Positions 1 to 8,984 of a stretch of DNA of 64,000 nucleotides are shown here, piece after piece. This DNA is from an uncultured Agrococcus sp. (lineage in GTDB: Bacteria > Actinomycetota > Actinomycetes > Actinomycetales > Microbacteriaceae): assembly GCF_945915485.1 (NCBI RefSeq), contig NZ_CAMEFJ010000003.1:29270-93269 (forward strand). Direction: 5' to 3'. Positions within the stretch are counted from its first letter, which is position 1, and each line of letters opens with the position of its first letter. Both the position numbers and the translations under genes were made by a program. A model generated the notes under the pieces. It was not told the DNA's origin, searched no databases, and saw only the letters and a list, made by a program, of their open reading frames with translations.

Positions 1-1
1 C

Positions 2-520
2 TCGAGTAAGAGCGGCGTGGCCACCCTGTTCGGGTCGAAGGAGAATCTGCAGCTCGCGATCGTCGAAGAGGCCAAACGCATCTTCATCGACGTCGTCGTC
101 GAACCGGCACGCATCGAGCCCGCCGGCCCCGACCGGCTGTACGCGCTCGTTCGGGCCTGGGTCGACTACTCATCGGGGCGCACGTTCGAGGGCGGATGCT
201 TCTTCCTCGCCGCGTCGACGGAGTTCGCAGCGCGCCCCGGAGCCGTGCGCGATGCGATAACGGCAGCGATGGATCTCTGGCGCTCCTACCTGCAGCACCA
301 GACGGAGCGAGCGATCGCCGACGGGGCACTGCCGCAGCTGGACGACGCCGGGCAGCTCGTTTTCGAGCTCGAAGCGCTGCTCGCACACGCCAACGCCGAG
401 TCGACCCTGCACGACAGCGACACCCCCTACCGGCGCGCGGAGCGTGCAATCGCCGAGCGCCTCCGCGCACTCGGCGCAGACGCGCGCGCGGCGGATCGCG
501 TTCGCGCATCCTTCGCCTGA
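2..520 (+). CDS. TetR family transcriptional regulator, N-terminus cut by window edge
   Basis: The frame is open from the first bases of the window, so the gene starts upstream. The first visible residues (SSKSGVATLFGSKENLQLAI) match the end of a TetR DNA-binding domain, where the recognition helix is followed by an F-x-SKE-L motif. About 160 residues of the C-terminal ligand and dimerisation domain follow. A GTG at 17 is probably an internal valine. The ligand cannot be predicted. The next gene, chvE, is convergent, so the target is more likely upstream of the window. The family assignment is fairly sure and rests on the short HTH remnant. Confidence 0.8.
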   Translation, partial: SSKSGVATLFGSKENLQLAIVEEAKRIFIDVVVEPARIEPAGPDRLYALVRAWVDYSSGRTFEGGCFFLAASTEFAARPGAVRDAITAAMDLWRSYLQHQTERAIADGALPQLDDAGQLVFELEALLAHANAESTLHDSDTPYRRAERAIAERLRALGADARAADRVRASFA

Positions 521-582
521 GTCCCGTTGCAGCGATTCAGGCACTGCCGACTCCACATCGGCCAGAGACTTCGGCGATGCAG

Positions 583-614
583 AAGGGGCGACCGGAATGC
601 TCCAGCCACCCCTT
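583..614 (-). terminator. Terminator hairpin after chvE
   Basis: On the minus strand, AAGGGGTGGCTGG pairs with CCGGTCGCCCCTT around a 6-nt loop, with several G-T pairs. It lies 15-46 bases past the chvE stop. No strong U-tract follows, as is common in high-GC actinobacteria. It may also stop transcription from the convergent tetR. Confidence 0.5.
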
Positions 615-628
615 GCGCGCTTGATCGA

Positions 629-1723
629 TTAGTCCTCGGTCAGCGGTGCGAGGTTCGGGTCGTCAGCGTAGACCTCGGCCGCGTTCTCCTGTGTCACGAT
701 GATGGGGTCGAGGAGGATCGACGGGATATCCGTCGCGCCGTTGTCGAGCGCTTCGGTGTCGCCCGGCTCATCGCCGGCCTGCAACGTGGAGATCAGATCG
801 ATGGTGTCAGCAACCAGGATGCGGGTGTCCTTGCTGATGGTCGAATACTGGTCACCGGCCATGATCGATCGAACGGACTCGACCTCTGAGTCCTGACCGG
901 TCACGACAGGAGTCTCGAGACCTGCGTCGCTCGCGGACGCCAGGATCGCGCGGGCCAGAGTGTCATTCGGCGAAAGTACGCCGTGCACCTCAGTGCCGCC
1001 GGAGTAGTTGCCCTGAATCAGGTTGTCCATGCGCTCCTGTGCATTTTCAGCCGACCAGTCCTGCGTTGCTGTGGCCGCGATCTCGGTTTGCCCGGATACG
1101 ACGTTCAGCGTGCCGTCGTCAATCTTCGGCTGCAACACGCTCATAGCCCCGTCGAAGAACACGGGGGCGTTCGAGTCATCAGGCGAACCGGAGAACAGCT
1201 CGATGTTCCAGGTGTCCTCGTCACCGAAGCGCTCTTCGAGACCCTCGAGCAGCGCCGTGCCCTGCAGCACGCCGACCTCGAAGTTATCGAAGGCGATGTA
1301 GTAATCGATGTTCTCGGAGTTCTCGATCAGCCGGTCGTACGAGACCACCGTGATGCCGGCATCCTTCGCAGCCTGCAGCTGCGTCGAAAGCTGAGCCGTG
1401 TCAGCGGCACCGATGACGATGAGCTCCGCACCGTTCTGGATCATCGCCTCGATCTGCTGCTGCTGATCCTGAACAGGGTTGTTCGACCCGGCGTACTGCA
1501 CGTCAGGCTCGAACCCGGCCTCCTCGAGGCCGTCCACGAACAGGTCACCCGCGAGCACCCAGTTCTCGCTCGTGCGGTCGGGTAGCGCGACGCCGATGCG
1601 AGCATCTTCCGAAATGCCTTCACCTTCGTCGGTACCGCCGCCGTCGCGGCCGGTTCCGCAGCCCGCGAGCACGAGGCCCGCGACGGCCGAGATGGCGATC
1701 GCCCCTAGTAGTTTCTTCTTCAT
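629..1723 (-). CDS. chvE: ChvE-type monosaccharide-binding lipoprotein of an ABC importer
   Basis: 364 residues. The signal peptide has a lipobox (VLAGCG, Cys about residue 22), followed by a low-complexity Gly/Asp/Glu linker and a periplasmic-binding-protein type I fold (Peripla_BP_4). Segments such as the DRLIENSENIDYYIAFDN stretch are characteristic of ChvE-like proteins, which bind aldoses (glucose, galactose, xylose, arabinose) for the MmsAB/GguAB transporter. The lipid anchor would hold it on the outer face of the membrane. It is the last gene of the mmsA-mmsB-chvE operon, 33 bp after mmsB. The exact sugar cannot be read from sequence. Confidence 0.9.
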   Translation of the reverse strand: MKKKLLGAIAISAVAGLVLAGCGTGRDGGGTDEGEGISEDARIGVALPDRTSENWVLAGDLFVDGLEEAGFEPDVQYAGSNNPVQDQQQQIEAMIQNGAELIVIGAADTAQLSTQLQAAKDAGITVVSYDRLIENSENIDYYIAFDNFEVGVLQGTALLEGLEERFGDEDTWNIELFSGSPDDSNAPVFFDGAMSVLQPKIDDGTLNVVSGQTEIAATATQDWSAENAQERMDNLIQGNYSGGTEVHGVLSPNDTLARAILASASDAGLETPVVTGQDSEVESVRSIMAGDQYSTISKDTRILVADTIDLISTLQAGDEPGDTEALDNGATDIPSILLDPIIVTQENAAEVYADDPNLAPLTED

Positions 1724-1756
1724 GGGAGTTTTCCTTCTCTTCCTTGATCGATTCGA

Positions 1757-3067
1757 TTAGTTCTGGTCGGTGTTCTGGCTAGGCGAGAGCTCGGAGACTT
1801 CGCGGACGGCTCGTTTCGAACTCAGGCGCGCCATCATCGCGCCGATGAACGAGAACCTGCCCTGCTGCTTGTTCAGTACGTCGATACCGACTGCGACGAG
1901 CAGCACGAGCCCCTTGATGATCTGCATGCGGTCGGTCGTGACACCGACCAGCTGAAGCCCGTTGTTCAGCAGCGCCATCACGAGACCGCCGATCACGGCC
2001 CCGAACACGGTGCCGATACCGCCGGCGACCGCGGCACCGCCGATGAAGACACCCGCGATCGCATCGAGCTCCCACATCGTGCCGTCGCCGGGTCCAGCTG
2101 CTCCCGCACGAGCCGCCCACAGCATCCCCGCGATGCCGGCCAGCGTCGACATGTTCATCATGACGAAGAAGTCGGTGCGGCGGGAGTTCACGCCCGAGAG
2201 CTCGGCCGCGCGGCGGTTGCCGCCGACCGCGTAGATGTGGCGACCGAACTGCGTTCGGCTCGTGATGAAGGTGTAGAGCGCGATGAGCACGACGAGGATG
2301 ATGCCCGAGAACGGGAAGCTCGTGCCCGGCCGGCCGCTCGCGAAGAGCAGCGTCGCCCAGATGATCGCTGCCGAGACCAGCCCCGTGCGAGTCAGCGTCA
2401 CCCACAGCGGCTCGAGTGCCGCGTGCATCTTCTTGCGCTTCGCACGCGAGCGGAACTGGAAGAAGAAGAGCGCCAGCACGGCGAGCAGACCGAGCAGCAG
2501 GGTCAAGTTGTTGTACGGGGTGGCCGGGCCGACCTCCGGCATGAAGCCGTAGAGCGCGTAGCGGAACTCCTCCGGCACCGCGATCGTCTGCGCCTGACCG
2601 ACGAACTGCTGCGCTCCACGCCAGATCATCATGCCCGCAAGGGTGACGATGAACGCGGGGATGCCGATGACGGCGACCCAGAACCCCTGGAATGCGCCGA
2701 TTGCCGCGCCGAGCCCGATGCCGAGCAGGATGCCGGCCCACCATGGCAGCCCCCAGTCGCGCATCGCCGTCGCCACCATGATGCCGACGAATGCGGCAAC
2801 GGAGCCGACCGAGAGATCGATGTGCCCGGTGATGATCACCATGACCATGCCGACCGAGAGCAACAGGATGAACGAGTACGCCTGCACGAGGTTGATGACG
2901 TTGCCGGGGTGCAGCGTCGTGCCCTCGGTCCAGATCTGGAAGACCACGATGATGACGATCAGTGCACCGAGGATGCCCAGTTGCTTCAACGAACCGCGGC
3001 GGCCGAAGATCAGCCAGATGTCTCTCGGGTTGAACCCGCGGCGTTCGGTTGTCGTGTCGGCGCTCAT
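1757..3067 (-). CDS. mmsB: Multiple-monosaccharide ABC transporter permease MmsB/GguB-like
   Basis: 436 residues with about ten hydrophobic segments and the BPD_transp_2 (ribose/xylose permease) fold. The conserved stretch near residues 315-345 contains [17 protein letters not shown] basic loop ([10 protein letters not shown]) near residue 210 splits the protein, as in MmsB/GguB proteins, which are longer than RbsC. The start overlaps the mmsA stop by 4 bp, so the two are translationally coupled. It forms the membrane channel for the sugar bound by ChvE. Confidence 0.9.
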   Translation of the reverse strand: MSADTTTERRGFNPRDIWLIFGRRGSLKQLGILGALIVIIVVFQIWTEGTTLHPGNVINLVQAYSFILLLSVGMVMVIITGHIDLSVGSVAAFVGIMVATAMRDWGLPWWAGILLGIGLGAAIGAFQGFWVAVIGIPAFIVTLAGMMIWRGAQQFVGQAQTIAVPEEFRYALYGFMPEVGPATPYNNLTLLLGLLAVLALFFFQFRSRAKRKKMHAALEPLWVTLTRTGLVSAAIIWATLLFASGRPGTSFPFSGIILVVLIALYTFITSRTQFGRHIYAVGGNRRAAELSGVNSRRTDFFVMMNMSTLAGIAGMLWAARAGAAGPGDGTMWELDAIAGVFIGGAAVAGGIGTVFGAVIGGLVMALLNNGLQLVGVTTDRMQIIKGLVLLVAVGIDVLNKQQGRFSFIGAMMARLSSKRAVREVSELSPSQNTDQN

Positions 3068-4611
3068 GCCGCGTTCCCCTTCTGCATTGGCGCCATGTGG
3101 CGCATAAGCGTTTCCTGATCGACGTTCGCCGCCTGCAATTCGGCGGTGATCTCGCCTTCGAAGATCGTGTAGATGCGGTCGGCCATGCCGATCAGTTCGG
3201 GCAGTTCCGACGAGATCAGCAGGATGCCCTTGCCCTCGTCGGCGAGCCTCCTGATGATCTGGTAGATTTCACCCTTCGCGCCGACATCGATGCCGCGCGT
3301 CGGCTCGTCGAGGATCAACAGGTCGGGCTGCGTGAACATCCACTTCGAGAGCACGACCTTCTGCTGATTGCCGCCGGAGAGCGTGTCGACGCCCGTTTCG
3401 ACGTCTGGCGTCTTGATGCGCAGTTCCTGCCGATACTCCTCGGCGTACCTGGTCTCCTGCAATTCGTCGACGACACCGCTCTTCGAGATCCTCCCGAGCT
3501 TCGCGGCGACGATGGATCGCTTGATCGTGTCGAGCAGATTCAGCCCGAGCGACTTCCGGTCTTCGCTCACGTACGCTATCCCTGCGCGGATCGCATCCTT
3601 GACGGTGCGGATCCTGGCGGGCTTGCCGTGCATGAGCGCCTCTCCCGAGAGCTTGACACCGTACGACTGCCCGAACAGGCTCATGGCGAGCTCCGTTCGT
3701 CCCGCACCCATGAGCCCCGCGAAACCGACGACCTCACCGGCTCGCACCGTGAAGCTCGAATTCTTCGCGACGAGCCGTGTCGCGTCCAGGGGATGCTGCA
3801 CCGACCAGTCGCGCACCTCGAAGAGCACGTCGCCGACGCGGGATGATCGCTCCGGGAATCGCCGCCCTAGCGTTCGCCCGACCATGCCCTTGATGATGCG
3901 GTCCTCATCGACCGTGCCGTCGACGCGCAGCGTCTCGATACTCTTGCCGTCGCGGATGATCGTGATGTGGTCTGCGATCTGCTCGATCTCCGCAAGCTTG
4001 TGGGAGATGATGATCGAGGTCACGCCCTCCTGCTTGAGGTCGGAGATGAGGCGCAGGAGCTGCTGCGAGTCGCGTTCGTTCAGCGCGGCGGTCGGCTCGT
4101 CGAGGATGAGCAGCTGCACGTCTTTTTCCAGCGCCTTCGCGATCTCGACCAACTGCTGCTTGCCGACGCCGAGGTACTTTACCGGCGTCTCCGGGTCTTC
4201 CCGAAGATCGACTCGCTCGAGCAGTTCTACTGTGCGATGGCGAGCCTCATCCCAGTCGATCACGCCCATCGTGTTGATCTCGTGGCCGAGGAAGATGTTC
4301 TCGGTAATCGACAGCTCCGGCACGAGCGCGAGTTCCTGGTGAATGATCACGATGCCGGCCTGCTCGCTCGCGGCGATGTTGCTGAACCTCTGTACCTCAT
4401 CGCGATACAGGATCTCGCCTTCGTAGGTGCCGGCCGGGTACACACCGGACAGCACTTTCATCAGCGTCGACTTCCCGGCGCCGTTCTCACCGCAGATCGC
4501 GTGAATCTCACCGGTACGAACGGCGAGATCGACGGAGTCGAGCGCCTTCACTCCCGGGAACCGCTTCGTGATGCCCTGCATTTCGAGTAGATAACTCGAT
4601 TTTTCGGCCAC
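3064..4611 (-). CDS. mmsA: Multiple-monosaccharide ABC transporter ATP-binding protein MmsA/GguA-like
   Basis: 515 residues from the GTG at 4611. It has two ABC domains in tandem: Walker [10 protein letters not shown], Walker [12 protein letters not shown] in the first half, and LSGGNQQK with [12 protein letters not shown] in the second. This layout is typical of sugar importers (RbsA/XylG/MmsA). I chose the GTG because AAGGAGG lies 5 bases before it. An upstream TTG at 4632 would sit at the predicted transcription start. A TTGACA/TAGGTT promoter overlapped by the ROK-type direct repeat precedes it. It powers sugar uptake with mmsB and chvE. Confidence 0.92.
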   Translation of the reverse strand: MAEKSSYLLEMQGITKRFPGVKALDSVDLAVRTGEIHAICGENGAGKSTLMKVLSGVYPAGTYEGEILYRDEVQRFSNIAASEQAGIVIIHQELALVPELSITENIFLGHEINTMGVIDWDEARHRTVELLERVDLREDPETPVKYLGVGKQQLVEIAKALEKDVQLLILDEPTAALNERDSQQLLRLISDLKQEGVTSIIISHKLAEIEQIADHITIIRDGKSIETLRVDGTVDEDRIIKGMVGRTLGRRFPERSSRVGDVLFEVRDWSVQHPLDATRLVAKNSSFTVRAGEVVGFAGLMGAGRTELAMSLFGQSYGVKLSGEALMHGKPARIRTVKDAIRAGIAYVSEDRKSLGLNLLDTIKRSIVAAKLGRISKSGVVDELQETRYAEEYRQELRIKTPDVETGVDTLSGGNQQKVVLSKWMFTQPDLLILDEPTRGIDVGAKGEIYQIIRRLADEGKGILLISSELPELIGMADRIYTIFEGEITAELQAANVDQETLMRHMAPMQKGNAA

Positions 4612-4640
4612 AGCCACCTCCTTGTGCGCCAATGGGTAAG

Positions 4641-4669
4641 AACCTACGACGCAGAACTCTTGTTGTCAA
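4641..4669 (-). promoter_or_regulatory. Promoter of mmsA-mmsB-chvE, inside the end of the ROK gene
   Basis: The -35 box TTGACA (4664-4669) and the -10 box TAGGTT (4641-4646) are separated by exactly 17 bases. The -10 box overlaps the stop codon of the upstream ROK gene. The predicted start near 4634 leaves a ~23-nt leader carrying AAGGAGG before the GTG at 4611. Confidence 0.65.
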
Positions 4670-5876
4670 CACCTGAACGCAAACTGCGGTCCACGGAGTC
4701 AACCAGATACGCGAGCGCATCGCCGTGTTCGAACGCGATCGTCGCGGCACCGCGGGCGCTCGCCGCCTCCCCGAGCGGCGAAAGCTCGACTCTGGTCGCC
4801 TCCGCGACCGGCGAGATCGCGAACCGCGCGAACCCGTCCCGCACGGCATCCAACAGCACGTCTCCCGTCTCGCTCAGCGGCCCTCCCAGCACGACGAGCC
4901 CCGTGCCGAGCATGTTCGCGGCCATCGCGATCGACTGCCCGAGTGCGAGCCCCGCATCCTGAATGACCCTGACCGTCGCCCTGTGCCGACTCGACGCGAG
5001 TTCGCTCAGCTCGTCGCGGGTCACATCGCGACCGAGCGCATCGCTCAGGTGCTGCAAGACTACGGGCATCGACGCGACCGTCTCGAGGCACCCGCGATTG
5101 CCGCAACGGCAGTGGTTTCCGCTGGGGTCCACGGTCGAGTGGCCGATCTCACCGGCGATCCCGAACGCACCCGTGTAATTGGAGCCGCGCAGGAAGACAC
5201 CGGCTCCGATGCCCGTGCCGATCTTGACGTACAGGAAATCCTCGTCGTTGGCGGCCTCGCCCCAGGCCCGTTCGGCGAACGCGCCGGCATCGGCGTCGTT
5301 CCAGATCTCGGCTTCGAGACCGAGCACTCGAGAGACATCATCGGCGGAACGTCCAACCCACTCCGGCAGGATCGTGCCGTCCACGACACGCCCCGTGTTC
5401 CTGTCGATGGGGCCCGGCACCGAGACGATGACCGCCACGATGTCGTCGTCGGTTCTGTCGATCGCCGCGAGGCTCTTCGTGAGCAGGTCGCGCACCTGCT
5501 GCAGCGACTCCTCGGCGGGCGTGCCGTGATCGATGCGTTTGCGCTCCTCCACGAGCAGCTCACGACCCGGCTTCGCGATCACGAGGCCGATGTGGCTGCG
5601 CCCGAGGTCGATGCCGACGGCAACACGTTTCGTGGAGACCTGCGGCGTCACCAGCGTCGCTTTCCTGCCGGAGGAAATCGTGTCGCTCGTGGTGACAAGA
5701 CCGCGATCCAGCAGGGAACGGACGATCGAGGAAACGCTCCCGTTCGAAAGCATCGTACGGCGCGCGAGCTCCGACTGCGTGGACGGGCCGTGCGTGAGCA
5801 GATCGTGCAGAACGACCCGTTCGTTGCTCACACGAAGTGCGGCAGTTGATCCCGGTCTACGATGGCGTCCTTGCAT
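4644..5876 (-). CDS. ROK family transcriptional repressor (HTH plus sugar-kinase-like domain)
   Basis: 410 residues from ATG 5876. The N-terminal winged HTH (about 17-75: [20 protein letters not shown], then a recognition helix [12 protein letters not shown]) is followed by a ROK domain with a [14 protein letters not shown] phosphate loop and the zinc motif [10 protein letters not shown]. This is NagC/Mlc/XylR architecture. Such repressors release DNA on binding a sugar or sugar phosphate. It lies upstream of and co-directional with mmsA and divergent from a ROK kinase. The start has no Shine-Dalgarno but has a -10-like box just upstream, so it is probably leaderless. The 3' coding end contains the transporter's promoter and operator. 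Confidence 0.9.
   Translation of the reverse strand: MQGRHRRPGSTAALRVSNERVVLHDLLTHGPSTQSELARRTMLSNGSVSSIVRSLLDRGLVTTSDTISSGRKATLVTPQVSTKRVAVGIDLGRSHIGLVIAKPGRELLVEERKRIDHGTPAEESLQQVRDLLTKSLAAIDRTDDDIVAVIVSVPGPIDRNTGRVVDGTILPEWVGRSADDVSRVLGLEAEIWNDADAGAFAERAWGEAANDEDFLYVKIGTGIGAGVFLRGSNYTGAFGIAGEIGHSTVDPSGNHCRCGNRGCLETVASMPVVLQHLSDALGRDVTRDELSELASSRHRATVRVIQDAGLALGQSIAMAANMLGTGLVVLGGPLSETGDVLLDAVRDGFARFAISPVAEATRVELSPLGEAASARGAATIAFEHGDALAYLVDSVDRSLRSGVDNKSSAS
4660..4678. promoter_or_regulatory. Candidate ROK operator, copy 1 (transporter)
   Basis: TTGTTGTCAACACCTGAAC is present here and again, identically, at 5902-5920. Its core TGTTG-T-CAACA is a hyphenated palindrome. It covers the -35 box of the mmsA promoter, so a bound ROK repressor would block polymerase. 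This copy lies within the last codons of the ROK gene and encodes SGVDNK. Confidence 0.7.
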
Positions 5877-5881
5877 ACGGC

Positions 5882-5911
5882 TATAGTTGTGCGAAACGGT
5901 TTTGTTGTCAA
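5882..5911 (-). promoter_or_regulatory. Probable leaderless promoter of the ROK repressor gene
   Basis: The -35 box is TTGACA (5906-5911). The best -10 box is ACTATA (5882-5887) with an 18-base spacer; TATAGC two bases later is an alternative. Either places the transcription start at or within a few bases of ATG 5876, and no ribosome-binding site is present. The -35 box is covered by operator copy 2, so the gene is probably autoregulated. Confidence 0.55.
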
Positions 5912-5920
5912 CACCTGAAC
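5902..5920. promoter_or_regulatory. Candidate ROK operator, copy 2 (repressor/kinase intergenic region)
   Basis: This is an exact second copy of the 19-bp sequence at 4660-4678, in the region between the divergent ROK repressor and ROK kinase. It lies 38-56 bases before the kinase ATG at 5959 and overlaps the repressor's -35 box, so it could control both genes. Confidence 0.7.
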
Positions 5921-5958
5921 TCAACATGCCGCTCCACGCTTCGAAGAGGAACCACCGG

Positions 5959-6924
5959 ATGACAGCCAGCACACCACGACAGGCACAGCAGGAATCGACC
6001 GCTGCTCCCGTTCTGGCCGTCGATGTCGGTGGGACGAAGATCGAAGCCGCACTCGTTGATCCCGCGGGCACCGTCATAGCGGGCACGCGCATCCGGGTTC
6101 CGACCGGCGCCGAATCCGCTTCGTCGGCATCCGCGTTCAGCGATGCCCTGCACGCTGCGGTGAGCACAGCAGCCGATCATCCGCTCGCCGCCGGGGTCGC
6201 TCGGGCCGGCATCGGAGCAGCAGGGCCGGTGGATCTTCGCGAGGGGACGATCAGCCCGATCAACCTGCCTGCCGTGCACGACTTCGACATCGTCGGTGCG
6301 GTCAAGTCGGTCACCGGCATCGAGGATGTGCGGTTGCGGCTCGACGGCACCTGCATAGCGCTCGGTGAGCTCTGGCGGGGAGCCGCCGAGGGCGCCCGCA
6401 ACGCGATCGCCTTCGTCGTCTCGACCGGCATCGGCGGCGGCGTCATCGCCGATGGTCGCGTCGTCACCGGCGAAAGCGGCAACGCCGGTCACCTCGGTCA
6501 AGTCGTCATCGACAGCCCGGTCGATGGCGACGTATTCGGCGCAACGGTCGAGGGGCAGGCTTCGGGCAAGTACGCGGTTGCTTGGGCAAGGCAGCAGGGC
6601 TGGCGGGGTGAAACGGGAGAGAATCTCGGCGCTGATGCTGCGGCCGGCAGCGAGGTCGCTCGGGCCGCGATCGAACGGTCGGTGCAGGCACTGGGCAAGG
6701 GCCTGGCGAGCGCCGCGAATCTGCTGAACACGGAAATCGCGGTCATGGGCGGCGGGTTTTCGCACGTCACGGCCGATTACGCGGAGCGTGTGCAGGCGGC
6801 TGCGCGACTGCACAGCGTCAATGCCTACGCGCGGGAGCTTCGCGTTGTGCGCGCCCAGCTCGGCCGCGACGCTCCGCTCATCGGTGCAGCAGCTCTGGTT
6901 CTTCGGCCGGATCTCTTGGCGTAA
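5959..6924 (+). CDS. ROK family sugar kinase
   Basis: 321 residues from ATG 5959, preceded by AAGAGGA at a spacing of 8. The phosphate-binding motif [13 protein letters not shown] is near residue 25. [28 protein letters not shown] is also present, with the Asn-Ala-Gly-His segment that contacts sugar hydroxyls. The usual ROK zinc site (CGC-x-GRGC) is missing and replaced by [12 protein letters not shown]. Some actinobacterial ROK kinases share this trait. It probably phosphorylates the sugar imported by ChvE-MmsBA to feed glycolysis. Glucose or an N-acetylhexosamine are both possible. Its 3' end overlaps the convergent oxidoreductase gene by 47 bp. Confidence 0.85.
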   Translation: MTASTPRQAQQESTAAPVLAVDVGGTKIEAALVDPAGTVIAGTRIRVPTGAESASSASAFSDALHAAVSTAADHPLAAGVARAGIGAAGPVDLREGTISPINLPAVHDFDIVGAVKSVTGIEDVRLRLDGTCIALGELWRGAAEGARNAIAFVVSTGIGGGVIADGRVVTGESGNAGHLGQVVIDSPVDGDVFGATVEGQASGKYAVAWARQQGWRGETGENLGADAAAGSEVARAAIERSVQALGKGLASAANLLNTEIAVMGGGFSHVTADYAERVQAAARLHSVNAYARELRVVRAQLGRDAPLIGAAALVLRPDLLA

Positions 6925-7570
6925 CCTCGTCATCTTCGATGAGCGCCCGCAGTTGCTCGAGAGGCAGGTTCGCACCGAAAGCGGCTTGGTCCGGCTGCAG
7001 CTTCACGCCCGCGCTCAGCCGACCGATCGGCAATGGATCGAACCCGAGATCGTCGACCACTTCCGCCGCTTCGCGCACGGCTTCGGGGCTGTCGCCCGCG
7101 AGCGCGATCGCCTTGCGCAACTCGTGACCGGCGGGCCGCGCTTCGACCTCGAGATCGTGATAGCCCATGTGATTGAGCGCCTTGACGACGCGGGCGCCCG
7201 GAAGGCTGTCGCGCACGGTTTCACTCGTTGTCGTTCGCGGATCGGTGAGGTCGTCTCGAACGCCGTCCGTTTCGAACCAGTAGTTCATGGCATCGATGAC
7301 GAGTTTGCCTTCCAAGGGGGCATCCGCGATTTCACGGTGCCGCCCGAGTGGCAGAGCGAGCACGACGATATCGGCGTACTCAACAGCATCCCGTGTCCAC
7401 ACCGCCTCAGCACCAGGAGCGAGCACGTCGACGATCAGGGCGATCTTCTGCGGGTCGCCTGAACCGGCGATCTGCACGCGGAACCCGGCCGCGACGGCGA
7501 GTCTCGCCAGAATCGTGCCGACTTTGCCGGCGCCGATGATCGCGATCGTCCTTTGCGCAGTGCCGCTCAT
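6878..7570 (-). CDS. NAD(P)-binding oxidoreductase, F420:NADP oxidoreductase-like
   Basis: 230 residues. An N-terminal Rossmann motif [21 protein letters not shown] is followed by VQIAGSGDP, where the adenosine 2'-phosphate would be contacted. The domain matches the F420_oxidored family of NADP-binding enzymes, which includes F420H2:NADP oxidoreductases and ketopantoate-like reductases. It is a single-domain protein with no C-terminal helical domain, so the substrate is unknown. It is convergent with the ROK kinase and overlaps its last 47 bp. Confidence 0.75.
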   Translation of the reverse strand: MSGTAQRTIAIIGAGKVGTILARLAVAAGFRVQIAGSGDPQKIALIVDVLAPGAEAVWTRDAVEYADIVVLALPLGRHREIADAPLEGKLVIDAMNYWFETDGVRDDLTDPRTTTSETVRDSLPGARVVKALNHMGYHDLEVEARPAGHELRKAIALAGDSPEAVREAAEVVDDLGFDPLPIGRLSAGVKLQPDQAAFGANLPLEQLRALIEDDEVTPRDPAEEPELLHR

Positions 7571-7695
7571 GGTTTGCCTCCCGGAGTTCTTTCAACCTGG
7601 GCAACCGTGTATCCCGACACGGCATTCCCGGCTGCGGCTGTGCGGAATCGGAGCGGAAGTTCTCAACCGCAGCACGACCGTCTTCCCAGGGTGCA

Positions 7696-8541
7696 TCACA
7701 GCCCGTGGCGAGCCAGAAATCGCTTGATCTCGCCGTTGAAGCTCTCCGGGTTCTCGAGATTCGGGTAGTGACCGGAATTCGACACCTCGGCATACTCTCC
7801 GACGGGCACCGCATCCGCGACCCGTCGCCCGAGGCTGCGATGGTCAGGTCCGTCCAAGGCGCCCGGTAGCGCGAGCACCGGTACGGTGATGTCTTGCAAC
7901 CGCTCCCAAGTGTTCAACACCGGTGTCGGGCGCAGCGGCTGAATCGGAGCGCCGTCCGGACCGACTCGCACGTGCTCGGCAAGGATGTCCCTGGCCATGC
8001 GCTCCACGAGCGTCCACACCTCGGGGTCCATGTCCGAGCGCGAGCGATGCGGACCTGCGGTGAAGCGCATGAACACCGAGAGCCAATGCTCGATATCGGT
8101 CTCGCGCTCCGCATCCGCCAAATCGCGGAACGCCTGCTGCGCCCAGGAGTCGTGGAACTCGGGCTCGCTCGTACCCGTGCCACTGACGATGACGCCACTC
8201 ACACGCTCCGGATACTCCAACGCGAGATCCACGGCTGTTCCGCCGCCCATCGAGATACCGACCGGGACGACGCGTTCGAGTTCCAGGGCGTCCATGAGTT
8301 CGATGACGTCGTCTACGAGCCGATAGGGCTCTTCCGCATCGGATGAGCCTCCGTGACCCCTCGCGTCGGGCGCATACACCGATCGCTCCGGAAACTCCGC
8401 GAACTGCGGCCCCCACATGCGGTAGTCCACCACCCCGCCGTGCAAGAACATCAGCGGGGTGCGTGAATCCTCACCCTCCCGTGCGGCGTAGCGAACTCGG
8501 TGGGTCGGTAACTCCAGTGTGTGGATGGCATTTGCACTCAT
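7696..8541 (-). CDS. Alpha/beta hydrolase
   Basis: 281 residues from ATG 8541. Features are an HGG oxyanion segment (LMFLHGGVVD), nucleophile elbow GISMGGG with Ser at about 104, a late Asp region (ALPGALDGPDH), and the catalytic His in NSGHYPNLENPESF. This is a complete triad of the 3-oxoadipate enol-lactonase/haloperoxidase group. The start codon lies inside the first of two tandem palindromes, so expression is probably controlled by a repressor such as MarR. The substrate is unknown. Confidence 0.85.
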   Translation of the reverse strand: MSANAIHTLELPTHRVRYAAREGEDSRTPLMFLHGGVVDYRMWGPQFAEFPERSVYAPDARGHGGSSDAEEPYRLVDDVIELMDALELERVVPVGISMGGGTAVDLALEYPERVSGVIVSGTGTSEPEFHDSWAQQAFRDLADAERETDIEHWLSVFMRFTAGPHRSRSDMDPEVWTLVERMARDILAEHVRVGPDGAPIQPLRPTPVLNTWERLQDITVPVLALPGALDGPDHRSLGRRVADAVPVGEYAEVSNSGHYPNLENPESFNGEIKRFLARHGL

Positions 8542-8558
8542 GACAACCAAGGTGTCAT
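8540..8558. promoter_or_regulatory. Palindromic operator 1 upstream of the hydrolase
   Basis: The sequence ATGACAACCAAGGTGTCAT has ATGACA/TGTCAT arms and overlaps the hydrolase start codon. A near-identical site lies 31 bp away, about three helical turns, so two dimers could bind the same face. Length and symmetry suit a MarR-type dimer. Confidence 0.65.
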
Positions 8559-8570
8559 GATTTGCTGATG

Positions 8571-8589
8571 ATGACAACTTAGGTGTCAT
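8571..8589. promoter_or_regulatory. Palindromic operator 2 upstream of the hydrolase
   Basis: The sequence ATGACAACTTAGGTGTCAT differs from operator 1 at only two central positions. It lies between the hydrolase and the remains of a probable MarR gene. Confidence 0.65.
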
Positions 8590-8950
8590 CATTGCGATGC
8601 GGCGACCACACCTGCAGCAGACGAACTCGGGCTCGGTCCCGCCGGAATCCGCCTCGCGCTCGGCTCGCTGTATCGAAGAGCGTCCGGGATCGTCACGAGC
8701 GACGAACCGACAGTGGGCATCCCGGCGCGCTCGATCAACTCCGTCGGGAAAGGGAGGCGACGGTGCCGCGTATCGCCGTTCACTGCTCGTGCAGTTCACG
8801 ACAGCCTGCCGCGCGGATATCGAAAGCGTCTCGGATCGAGGGCGGCTCATGGGCCGAACGGGAGGCGCGCTCACCGCAGGCGATCTCGATGCTGCGCTGC
8901 GAGCCCTCCGCCACATGCACGAGGCACTCGGCGGGAGACCGCTGCATTCG
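8590..8950 (+). pseudogene. Probable decayed MarR-family regulator
   Basis: No frame is open across this interval, but pieces in different frames read like parts of one MarR protein. ADELGLGPAGIRLALGSLYR near 8611-8670 resembles helix 1, GALDQLRREREATVPRIA near 8732-8780 resembles the approach to the winged helix, and LTAGDLDAALRALRHMHEAL near 8872-8932 resembles the C-terminal helix. No start codon fits the first piece. The position, divergent from the hydrolase and facing two palindromes, is where its repressor would be expected. This rests on visual similarity only. Confidence 0.35.
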
Positions 8951-8984
8951 GGACGAGTAGGCGGTTCCGTCGCGCGGTGCCGAC

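Noticed and set aside
84..632. Several overlapping ORFs on both strands around the first gene
   Set aside because: They are shadow frames of the TetR C-terminus; only one frame gives a sensible protein.
2237..3118. 293-codon plus-strand ORF opposite mmsB
   Set aside because: Composition is Arg/Asp/Glu-rich, as expected from the complement of a membrane protein; no domain is seen.
4725..5849. 374-codon plus-strand ORF opposite the ROK repressor
   Set aside because: Antisense shadow of a clear HTH-ROK gene.
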